This document shows, one piece after another, positions 33,486-45,500 of a stretch of DNA of 64,000 nucleotides. Positions within the stretch are counted from its first letter, which is position 1, and each line of letters starts with the position of its first letter. The notes under the pieces were generated by a model, which saw only the letters and a program-made list of their open reading frames with translations, was not told the origin of the DNA and did no database searches. The stretch covers positions 62,001 to 126,000 of the forward strand of contig BDSL01000089.1 in NCBI GenBank assembly GCA_003116995.1, written 5' to 3'. The stretch comes from Yamagishiella unicocca. Lineage: Eukaryota > Chlorophyta > Chlorophyceae > Chlamydomonadales > Volvocaceae. The translations under genes and the position numbers were made by a program.

Positions 33486-36400
33486 TTAACATTTACCATA
33501 TCGCACATCCACTGCGATGGAGGCATCGACTATGGTCTGCAGCCTGTGAACTATCTGGACGAAATCCGGTCGTCCGGATGGCTCCGGAGACAAACACGCA
33601 GCTGCCAACCCAGCGTACGGCATGTGAAGTGGTGACGCCATCATGTCCTGTATGGCAGGGAAGGAGGGTGGCCACGGGGACACGACTGCAGCTACTGCGG
33701 ATTCATGGCAAGTTGGGTGCCTGTGGTGAATGGATTGGCTTCTTGCTCATTTGCCTATGAGGCAGCGCCCCTTGGGAACCAGGGGCAGCCCCTGCTAGCG
33801 GCTGGTCCAGATGACCCTTGACCAACCTGTTCGGGCACTTTCTTCGTGAAAATCTTTCTCTTTCAGGACTTTTCCCACAGCTTCTACTAGCACTGCTGCA
33901 GCAGACTAGAAAGGGCCTTTCTCGCTCCTCTTTGGACACCACCACCCTCTTTGGACACCACCACCCTCTTTGGACACCACCACCCTCTATGGACACCACC
34001 ACCCATCTACCTACCCCGCCCGCCACCAGTCCGAACTCTGCACCCGCTTTGACGTTTCGGACGTAAGCAATATTTTCCAATCAAGCGACAAACACTTCAA
34101 TTTGCATACATATTAGGAAGGGCACATGGCCTCACCCCTACCTACTAGTTACCGGTTCCTTTCTCAAGTATGTGACAAACACGTGCTTCTAGACCACCCC
34201 TTCCGCCATCCAGGCGGCTGGCGGGAGTCATGTAATCGCCCGCCCACTCACCGCCAGCAGTGCGATTCCGAGCGTCTGATGCTGCTGCCCCAGCCCTCGA
34301 TCCGGCCCCACGCCAGCTAGGGACGCGACCCGCTCCAGCGGACAGCCATAGTACAGCTCCACCAGCATCACTCCAAACGACCATACATCCGCTCTGGGTG
34401 AGGCCTTACCCGCTGACAGCACCTGCAGCAGGTAGGGTCCGGCGAGAGAGGAGATGTTGGTGCGGACGGATCGTTCTGAGGTGCACGCACGTGGTAGCAA
34501 GCCACAAGGTACGAGCCGAGGGTGACCATTGGGGAGCAACTAACGGTGGTTATGTTCCGAGCAACTGGCAACGAACAAGCAACTACACGACTCCATCACA
34601 CCGCCGCCTACTGCCCCGCTGCTTTCTTTCTCGTCCCACAACTGCTTCTGCCGCCCCGTACCCAACTGTCCGCTTAATGCCCCTCGCTGTTTGGACCTGG
34701 CCGCGCGCACAGCCTCCCTTGCACGCCAGCGTCACCCACCTCAATGTGTGTAGGTTTGCTCTCAGACCATCACTACGTACTAAACCGGAGCAAACGCATC
34801 CTCCCGTCTCCAGTGATTATGGACGCAACGAACCCCAACCCACCTCTGGCGCCATGTACGACGGAGTGCCATGAAACCTCCGCGACGCGTGGGTAGCGCC
34901 CTCCGACAGCGGCAGGCTCAGCCCGAAGTCCGCAACCTTGGCGGTCAGACCGATTACCGCGTCGCCTTCACATGCCTCCTCGGCGTCTTCTTGCACCTTC
35001 CCATCCGGCGCTTGAGAGCGGCGTGAGCCCGACACCAACAGCACATTATCTGCGTACCGGTAGGTAAGAGAGGAAAGTTGTGGGCAGCGGTAGGTGGGCC
35101 GCGCCACCAGGCAGCAGCGGCGGGCATTGCTACATGAAAGCTGGTGAACTGACAGCTCCTGTCGCACCAACCCTGCCACCTACTAAGGAGCCGAAGGCTC
35201 CGTCGTCACTCTCGACACGTGCGAGAAATGTCGATCCACCTTAACACCTACCCAGGTACCCAGAAAACGTCCTAGCTCGTACAGGTGTTTGGAGCCATGG
35301 AGTCGCTGCCCTCCTGCCCTGCCACCCACCTGGCTTGAGGTCTCCGTGTATGATGCGGCAGCTGTGCACGTGCCGCATGCCCTGCGCCACATCCAGAGCC
35401 AGCCGCAGCGCCAGCACCTCGAGGATGCCACCTCCACGGATGCTGCCGGCCATGCTGCAGTCTGTCACGGCGTACGTGCGTGCGTATCGATCGGGTGGGG
35501 CTCATCGTGGGTTGCGGAATGGGATCGATGCTCGGCGTCAGCCATCATGGAGTGCTGGACGGACGCGAGCTGGTTGGAGCTTCTGGGTGGTGGGTTTAGG
35601 TAGGCGCTACATTTCCGCACGTTTTCCGACACAGCCGTCGCCATCTCTGGCCCCCATAACGATGCCCTACCCACCATGCCCTACCCACCATGCATTCTCC
35701 TACTCACCTTCTCACCAATATTCACCATTCACCTCCCCTCCGTAGCTGTCCGTACACTCGTCCACGCACCCACCCGCCTTCTTACCAAGGGCTTGACGCA
35801 AGGTGCCGCCGTTGCAGAGCTCCTGTACGATGTAGAGTTTGTAGAGGCCTTCCTCACCCAGGACTGAGGGGTTATCGCCGGTTTCAGAAGTAGTTGGAGA
35901 TTGATGTACGAGGGGCTGCAGGTCGTACGTATACGTGGCTGCAGCGCACGGGACGGGGTGTTGTACATACACTTTGTTGGGGACAAGGACAGTGGCGTTA
36001 GCCGGCGGATGACACGTAATAGACAAGTAGCTAAGCAAGCAGGGCAAAGGGTTGCAGCAGCTAGTTATTGCTCAGGCGTTTCCGTGCGGCAGCGTCGTTA
36101 TTGTTTTATGGCAGGACGTTGAGCGAGAAGGAAAACAAATGCGGTCCCGATCGGACGCCTAATCAGGCAGCGATGCTGCAGGGCTGCTGTTGAGCCTGGG
36201 GTGCGAATGTGATGCGGCGGCTGTGTGGTTGCTCCTGCCCCAGGATGTCCGCCGGGCTAGGTATGCCTGCTGGTGCTCCTGCATGCCACGCGCGCGCTGC
36301 TCACCCACGACGTTCGGGTGCTCCATACTCATCGAGATGGCCGCCTCCAGCACGATGCGGTGCTGCGGGTGGCCCTCCGTCCCCGCCATCGCGCCTCCCA

Positions 36401-36515
36401 CAACCAGCACCTTGACAGCCACCGGAAGGCCGCGCCACATGCCGCAGTAGACCACGCCTAATGCGCCGCATCCAATCACCGTGTGGACCTCAAGCTCGGG
36501 ATCGCGAAGTTGGGT
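33486..36515 (-). other. RLK-B protein kinase domain (exons E17-E22)
   Basis: Complete kinase core, with the exon lengths of copy A except E18 (153 nt, three codons shorter) and E22 (162 nt). Shows GCGALGVVY, PVAVKVLVV, the HGDLKP/DNVLL catalytic loop across a phase-1 intron, ADFGLS, YMAPE, and SAGKASPRADVWSFGV. E17 begins TQLRDPELEV after CAG; A and C have IKLRDPE. No frameshift or stop lies within it. Confidence 0.93.
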
Positions 36516-39500
36516 CTGCGAGGCGTAAGACGACACGTACGGTGAGACGAGCGAGGGAAGTAAACGGATAGGCTCCCATCGATCGGTAACAGTTGTAGCG
36601 CGCAGCTCACGAATCTACCTGGCACCTAGCATGCATTGCTTGCCTTAGGCAGGGTGCACCAGGAAGTGCATGAAATGGCGCTGAATTGTATAAACTATAT
36701 TGTTGGATGTGAGCTGCCATTCTAAGTATATAGTAAGAAAGGACAAACGCTGCCAAAGCATATGCCAGCCAAATGGACGAATGAACTAATAATGGACATA
36801 ACCTGCTGCTGTACCAAAGGGCTAGCTAGGCCTTGTTACCTGCAGCTTCTGGATGGTGCCTAACATTGTACGCTGGCCATCAGAAATAGCTTGAGCAACA
36901 TCGGTCTGCTGCTCTGACAGTGTCATCGCGACGCCGCTTTTTGGGATTTGCGATTGGGAATCTTTGACTTTCTGCCGTAGCTTCTCGAAGTAGGACTGCA
37001 AGCACGGCAGCAAGCGTACGGGCGGAGCGCGGCGTTGTGCGTTTCAGGGGATGAAAAAGAAGCAGATCTCTGCTGTCATTGCAACCGTTGGCTGTTGGCT
37101 ATTCATTCCCACACCCGACAACGCAAAGAAGACGAACGAAGATGCTGTACGGTACGGCGGTGACCAAAGAAGGTAAAACTGTAGCAGTGGCTCAGGATCT
37201 CCCATCGCCAGGCACATTCATACACACCGATCTATACTGCTGTTTGTACTGGGGCCCCTAAGCTGGCCAATCAGGGAACTGAGTTGCGTCCAACTGCTGA
37301 GCAGCGCTGGGGACAGAATGAACCAACTCGATAAAGTACGCGACTTACCATCAACTGCGCCACGGCACTTTCCTCGTTCGCGATCCCTAGGTAAGACTGC
37401 AGTGGCATCGATACCATTGATGCCGACTTCGCTTCGGCCGCGCGATCGTCGGCTCCCTGCTGTTTCTCGGCGGTGCAAAATTGCTCCATCGACACCTGTA
37501 CAACGGCAATCCATCCATCCACCCATCCATCATCACCGGCAACGTAATAAGCTACCCCGGCCGCTCGGGAGTTTGTGACGGGGCCGCAAAACCACACATC
37601 GGGTCAACACGCAATGATATCATACACGTCAGCGGTGTTCCAGATGGGGGAGCCACTGTGCTGGTCCTTCCCAACTTGTTTCCCACTTGTGAGCAGGTTG
37701 CCATGTGGTGACCGCTTTCACAGTGAAAGCAGCAGTGAAACGGTTTCACTGCTGCAAGCACGCACGGTGGACGGTGCAGTACATCACCCACCTCCGCAGC
37801 GCCCATGCAGCCTGTTGCCTTGCGTCCAGGGGTCCCGTCCGCAATGTTTCGTACATGTAGCGTCGGCGCAACTGACGAAGCTGCCCCTGTGCAGCTCATC
37901 TCGCCCTGCCTTGCAAGCTCCAGCGCCAATGGTTCCGCCACGCACGCACCTGATGGTGATGGCAGGTCTGCAGCAGCAGTGCGAGACGCGGCGGACTGCC
38001 GCGACGTGCTCAATACTGGCAACACCGTCATCCGAGGCTTGAGGACGTCTTCATAGCTGGGTGATTCTGCAGCTAATTGACCTTGTGTGGCTCCCTTTTC
38101 CCCTGAGGAAGACGTCTCGGCGGACTGCGTCATGCAAACCAACGGGCCCACTGCTTTTCTCCTCGGACGCGACCTCCTCCTGCTCACGACGACGAGGCCA
38201 ATCACGGCAGCTGCCAGGAGCAGGGCACCGAAGATCGCTGACAACACGCTGACCACCGGAACCACCCAGGCGGGCCGATCGCCCTCTTTCGGTTCGGGTA
38301 ACGAGTTGATGTTATTCTTTTGAAGGCGATCGGTGCCGAAGTCGCCAGCAGCCGGCGCTGATAGTGGAATAGCAGGGCTGGGGCTGCTGGGTGGGTTGGG
38401 GTAATGGAGAGTAGACTCCAATAGTGGAACTGCAGGGCTGGGGCTGGGTGGATTGGGGTTAAGAGCAGGTGAGTCCATCGTGACGTTGATGTCTAAGCCT
38501 GCGCGGTGGTACATAAGAGGGGAGCGATCGACAATAAGGATTAGACAGCACATGCCAGGAATGTTGGGTCGCGGGCGGGTGAGGTGTAGAGAGTGCTTTC
38601 GGCCGCGAGGCCGTCACGTGTTTGCATGTTGTTTTGCTAGCCGACCCGCGCCGGCGGCGGTGCGGGTCACATCGCTTCCACGCTCATCTCCAAGACTGCG
38701 AACGGGCGCCGCTCGAGGATGGACAGTGTGGTACCATCGGCTCGCAATGTCAGTCATGCTGTATTACTATCCTTGCCATGTATGCCTCCTTCAAGAGCAG
38801 TCTCTTTGCCATCGTGAAGGGTGTACCCCTGCGGATAGCTCGCTAGGTATGCAGACGTTGCTGGAAGCAAGTGCGGTTGTCCGTTTGCGCGACCCTTACG
38901 TACTTACCAGCAAGCTCGCCGTACGGAAGGTCGAGTGGCGGGTGCGACAAGAGGTTCGCGCTGGGCGGCGCGTCCTGCGGGAGCTTGTACGTGATCGTCA
39001 CATTGGTGCCCGTCCAGCCGTAGTGCCTCGCCACCGCCAACACCAGCACGCCGCTGTTATAGTCGTACGACAGCACCTGCGCGAGCCGATATCGCAGTAC
39101 GACGACGTGCGTGGTTGATAATTACGCTTGCAACGAAAGTCTTCACGTACAGTACCTACATATAACCATAGTGTACGGCCAAAGTAGGGGATTTGGCGCC
39201 GAAAACTGTCTATGGCCTCTGTAGAATGTGTACATCGCAGGCACCGCGAGATCGAGATGATGGATCCTGCTGGATCTGGTCCTTACTCGCATGCATTGCA
39301 TCGTTTACGACCATGCACTCCTTACTCGCATGCAGTGCATCGTTTACGACCAGCAGCAGGTTCGGCATGACACCGCATGCCTGCGAGGGAAATTGCTTCA
39401 TTCCTGCCCCCACGGCGCACCCCCAGCGCGTTATAGCGCTATTGTTGTAGCGGTATTATCGTACCTAGGGGCGATCGTCGCGCACCCCTAAATCCTTGCA

Positions 39501-42500
39501 AATATTTCCCAAAGTCGCGCACCCCTGGAAGGAATTGGTTTTGAAGTCGCACAGCCCTGACGGGATTTAATTTCAAAGTCGCGCACGCAGCTACTGTTTT
39601 GATACCTTTTGACAGGACACACAGAGTCCGGAAGTCGTCAAATATAGCAATTTTATTAAGATCTGGAGGTAGAATAGGGGTGTCCGCAATGGCCTGGAGG
39701 CAAGCTATAAGTGCGTGGCTGCTGCCCCCTTCCCCTTGCTACCCCAGTCACCATCTTCCTACCCCTCCCTGGCCCCCTCCCCGCTGATGCCGCCCCCTGC
39801 TGACCTCGCCTCCTCTCTCCATCGGCCCCCGCTTGCGTTTGTCACTGATCCCGGCGCAGTACGGGGGCCTCACATACAGCTTTACCAAGGTCGCGCAGGC
39901 TGCCTGACAATGATTTTCCAAGGTCGCGCACCCCCCGACACCAATATTTGTTTTCGCGACTTCAAATAGTTAGTTACATATGCGCGACGATACCCTGAGG
40001 GTGCGGTATGCACAAGTAGTTATGAATGTCAAGGCACTTCTGCGTGCATGTTGCAAATGCAAACAGGGCACAAGTAAATTGAATCAAAAACACGCTAGGT
40101 GACCGGACCACTCCATACGTTGGGATTGCCCGTCATGCCACTTCTTCCTGCCCTTACGTACTATCAACCCCGCCGCGCGCTACCCTCACCGCCCACGCTA
40201 GTGAGCTGCTGCTGTACGTGCTTGGACTTTGGCTGGTATACTTTACTGCACGCTCCGGGTGGGCGTCACCGAGAGCAGCGAGCTCCTTCAATCGACGCAC
40301 GCCGCCCTCAGGGGAACCCTGCGTACCTGCGAAGCGGCGGCGAATTCCAGCAAGGCTGCCATCGTGGTGTCGGTGTACGGCGGCGATGGCGGCGGCGGCG
40401 ACGGCGATGGAGGCAGCGGTGGTGGCGGTGGCGGCGGTGGCGGTGACGGCGGTGATGGCGGTTGCGTCGGCTCCTGTGGCGGCAGCGTTGGCTGGTTGGG
40501 TCGCGATGGTGAGTCTGCGCGTGGCAACACCAGGGAGGGGCCGATGGTATGGATAAGGATGATTATTGATGCGAGTGCGTTCCAAATTAAAGGACCTCAT
40601 GAGCTGATGAAGGCACGTTATGGGCAGCTAATCATCGGGTGTTTACTTCCTCTCGTGACCGCGATATCAGAAAGCCGACCGAGCGACTCGCAGCCCCAAT
40701 AATTGTGCCAACTGTGCTTCCTTTCTGCCCTGCTTGCAACCTGGGCGCAACTCGATTTTCCCTTGGGGGCCTCTTACCAGCATTTGTGCCACCTAAAGGC
40801 AGAGAACCACCGTTTGGGCCAAGAAAAGGCGGAAAGAGGCCTGACAGCCCACCGATCAATCGGCGCACTGCTGCCCAGCGAGCTGGCCTCTGCGCTGATA
40901 CCAGCCAATCACCCGGAGTAGCTGCTGCAGTCCACAGCGGCCGCCCCTGCTGAAGTTCCTTCCTCGCTTCCCTCAAACGCCGCCGCCCCTCGTTCGCCCC
41001 TTCCTGCTGAAGTCTGTCTAGCTGGTGCTGCCGCTGCGCCGCCGCCGCCGCCATGGCGTGAGGCGCGCGATGTAGCAGTACGGCGGCGGCCAGCGCGCGC
41101 CACTCCTGCTCCGGAACCACCAGCGTCACATTATCCAGCACAAGGCGAGGCCCGATCGGGATGACGTAGCCGCCGTCTTTAGCGGAGGGTGGACTTCCCG
41201 TGATGGTGTCGCCTAATCGGATCAAGCGGGGATAACGAATCCTTCCGCCAATCCTGTGACATGCCCGCATCAAAGCATTCAACGAGTGCAGTCATCAGGA
41301 CTGAAGTCGCTCGCGATTATACGTCATGCATGTAAATGCTTGGATGCAGCCGGCAGCTGGCTATGAATCACTGCTGCAAGGAAGCTGTCTCCATCCCAAA
41401 AGAAGCTTGCATGGCGGGCTTGACGAAAGCCCGTGTACTAGGAAGCTTGCATGGCGGGCTTAATGAAGCTTGCATGACGGACCGGGACTGTCCGTCGCAG
41501 AGTTCGCATCCCTAACACGGACCGTCCCGCCCATGCATTCGTTGTCATCGGGAGGGGTGAATTACTGCATATCCCATCCCCCCTAGGACCTCAGTCTCCG
41601 GATCATTACACCCACGGCCACTTTTTCACAATGTACGCGCCTGTCGCACTCGAAGAACCACAACGGTAGGGAGCTGTTGCTCCAAGCTGCGTCCTCCGGC
41701 CTGACTGCGGGTGGCTGCGGTGTGGCGCCGCTTGCTCTGTCGGGCGGCAGGTTCAGCGGGTATACGCCTCCCGGCGCCAGGTTGTACAGGACCAGGTTTC
41801 GGAGCGTGATAGCCCGCACAAGCTTGCTCCTGTCGATTGCGCCCTGGAGTGAAGAATAGAAGCGGCACCGTTACAATTGAATAAGGAGGTTGTAAGGTAA
41901 TCCAGCCCGGGTCCCTTGCCGCGGGCTGAGGTGTAGAAATTACGCAGCAAGCAGCCTGGAGATAAACCTACCGAAAATGAATTATTGTTATCGCTGTAAT
42001 ATGAAGTTTTAAAGGAAATCGTCGCTTATTACGTCCAAACGTCAAAGCGAGCAGTGTGTCTATCTGTATGCATGTTTGTAAAAAGATAGGACATGGCCGA
42101 TGAGACAACACCACGAAAGTTACAAGCCGCCAAAAGACACTTTTGTTTTGAAGATAGACGCGTTGTAGCTTCGTAAACGAGCCGGGAGCGCTCTCGCACA
42201 ACCCTGTCGCGCGATGGATAATAGTGGCCACATACGCCTTGTTGCATAAATATGTACACTGCACTACTCCCACCTATCGCTACTTGCCTACCCTGAGGTC
42301 CACAAAGGCTCGTGCGCCCATTAGCTCCTGCGGGTAGCCGGCGATGACACATGTGTCTGGAGTCCCCAGCGGGTCCTGTAAGACAGCACTGATCTTGTTG
42401 ATATCGTCGTATGCTGCCGGCTGGAGAACGGAGTCGTCATCATGCCTGCATAATGTTTGAGGCGTCGGGGGGCGGGAGCGAGTGCGTGTTGTAAGAAGCA

Positions 42501-45500
42501 AGTTAGCAGCTCGGGCATAGCGCTGTGAAAATTAGAGACGAAGATATAAGAGGTAGGAAATGAGGTAGACTGATCACCCTCGGCAAATCCGTAGTGCGTT
42601 GTAATCCACAAGGCGGCCTCCCATCTCCTGTTTGTCCGGTACCAATGACCCCATGCAATTACGCGCCCCCATACACATGACCCCATGCAATTACGCAACC
42701 CCATACACTCCATATACACATGATGACGCAGCATACGTGACCCCGTATACGTGCAGACTAAGCAAGCGTGTAGGTGGCATGCGATAATCAACAGCATGAT
42801 ATCAACGCACGTTGGAACGAAAAATGCGGGGGTCATTTGCTGCGCCGCCGGGCCGCAGGAGCTCAAGCCCTTTAGTGCGTCGTAGAAACCGCCGGGCGTC
42901 AAAGCGAGCAAGGCGGGTCCCTGCGGCAAGAGGCAGCAAGCAGCAACATAGCCGGCAGCACGCGTAGAGTAGCCATAAATGAAGCAAGGGCGCTCACGGA
43001 AGAGGTTGACGTGCAAATCGGTGTGGCGGCGGGCTATGGACAGCATACATGCATGCTGCTGGCATGTTGCTGGGGATTTCCCTCATCCTGCTGAGGCCCT
43101 GAATGGAGGGGATCAGATGCCATACTCAATGCCGTACATACGTACACACCAGTCGTACACACTAGTCAGGCGATAATAAGTAACACACACCCACTGTAAC
43201 CGTTACAACAACACACCAAATGAAGAGCCGTCTCCCTGTCCGCGTGGAGCAGCAGTGGCGGCCACACTAGGGACTTGTTCAGCAGAGGGACGGCGCCGGG
43301 CAGTGACTGGAATTTGCTCGTGGACAGCAGCGTGCAGTTCGACAAGGACACCTGTGCACGTGGGGTAGGCCAGTAGGTAAGGGGTGGGTTGGTGCAGGGC
43401 GGGGTTCGGGGGGGTTCGGACGCTCGCTGCCTGCAAGTAGTAAGGACAAGGCGTCCTTCCGTCCTTACTTCTTGGCTGGGGAGGGTCAGTAGCTGGGTGG
43501 GTCGGTGTGCGATGTGTCAGTATGTGCCAATGTATGGAGGGTCATCAGCAGGCAACAGGTAGCCGATAACAGCAGACGTTCAATAAAGATGAGCGCATGC
43601 CGCGCCTGATTGACACACCATACTGTCCAGGAGCACCTCTGCCAGCTCAAGCCGCCCCTCGGCCTTCGCACTATCCGATTGATTGGCCTGAAGCTGCAGG
43701 ACATCCATCCAGGTAGGGAGGAACGGTGTGGAAGGGTAAATGCTCCGCCCGGGCAGTGCGGATCCAAGGCCCTAATGAGGGGACCTTGTGATCGATACGG
43801 GGTGGCAGAGATATAGAGAATCTGCGTAAACAAACAACTGAGTAATCCCTAGTGCCCTCAGATCTGAGAGCTACGCGCCAGACGGTATAAATCCCGGGGA
43901 TTCCTATAAACCACGCCAGGCTTCGGACGGATTATTACTCTGCGTGACCAGGAACAAATGAGGCCGCAGCAGGCTGGTTGGTTGGCTGCTGCCGTGGTTG
44001 GTTGGCTGGTCAGTTGGCTGGCTGGTTGGCGTCGGCGGGTGACAGTACACAGGCAGCGAGGGAGCCTGCTGAGGCAAGTCACGACCAACACCTGAGCTGT
44101 AACCGTTACAACTAACCTGAGCTGCTGTTGCTGCTGCCCAATGCACGTCGATACATCCCAACCTGCTGCCGGACTTGAACCCTATCGATCATCAGCTGGT
44201 GTTCAGGCAGGGAACCGTCGTTGCCTACCCGCACTCTGTTGCCTGCTTGCGCCGCACCTTCACCGTAAGCCGATAGGGCTGAAATGTGGGCGGTTGTAGG
44301 TTGAGGTTATCGACCTTTGCTACCTCCGCTACGAAGGCCAGCTCCGAGTCCGGCACGACCAACACACAACCTGAAAGAATGAGCTTGGCTCCTTGCAGGT
44401 TGCCATTCCCCATAAATCCGCTCCTGCATGAGTTGGCAATGTTCCATATGCGACAATAAACTTCGTGGTCAACCACCATCAAGCTATACATGCAGCGCTG
44501 ATTTCAGAGGCTCATGTCAACAGCACTATGCTACTACTTGTACGGTATGCAAGGTGTTGTAAACCATTTTGGAGGCATCAGCAATTATCCTGAAGGATCG
44601 AGCTTGCATCTTCCCATGCTGCCTTATGTGCGGCTAATGACACCCTTCGACCGACCCTTGGTCTGTCCATGTCAGTCGCCCGAAAAATAGCTCTGGAGTC
44701 GCGATTCCCAAGTAAGGCGCAATCGATAGCCCCAGGCACAAAATGTACCAAACGCGACAGGGCCGCCCATCCATAGCTTTGTTTTCGTGGGTCAGTGGTT
44801 GTTAAGGAAAGGGGGGCCATTATTTGGGACGCTTCCCCCGCCGGATGGCTGCTGGTGCCGCTGTTTGTTCTCTCGGGCCTTGTTCGTGTTTTTTAGTGGT
44901 TTGGGCTGCCTCGCTCGGCCTAATGTGTTTTTCTCCATCATGTGTGTCTCACAGTGACAAATCGATGCGCCCGATGGCTTCATAACACCGTCTGGGGTCA
45001 TCTGTAACAGTTACCACTACTAAGGAAAGCGTATCCCAGACGGACGATGGTATTTGGTATGTATCGGTCGGGCGTAGCTACAAGATGGATGGCGCCAGGC
45101 TTGTGACCGCGCGGTCGGTCATAGCAGATTCACTCCTCCCTGCCATACCTGGTGGGCGAGAATTTGCGGGGACCCCTCTGCGCTAGCTGGAGCAGCTTGG
45201 AATGATTTGCTCGTAAGCTAATGCCACCTCCATCTGGCCCAGAGGCATTCATATGATCAGGTTCGATGCTCGCACCGCCATAAAGTGCCCTTTGTGAATG
45301 AGAAAGGACCAGGCCTACGATCGGCACTGGGTCGCCGTGGATTGGGACCGTACCTGCGTTACTTGCTAGATGCACGGCTAAAACGAAAGTTATTAGGTAC
45401 TTTTACCAAACAGCTTGCCTACCGACTTAGCTAAGTTGGTCCTAAGTAAGTGCATGGTCATTCTTGCTTAGCAATCTTAGTGATGGCACTACCGCACTTC

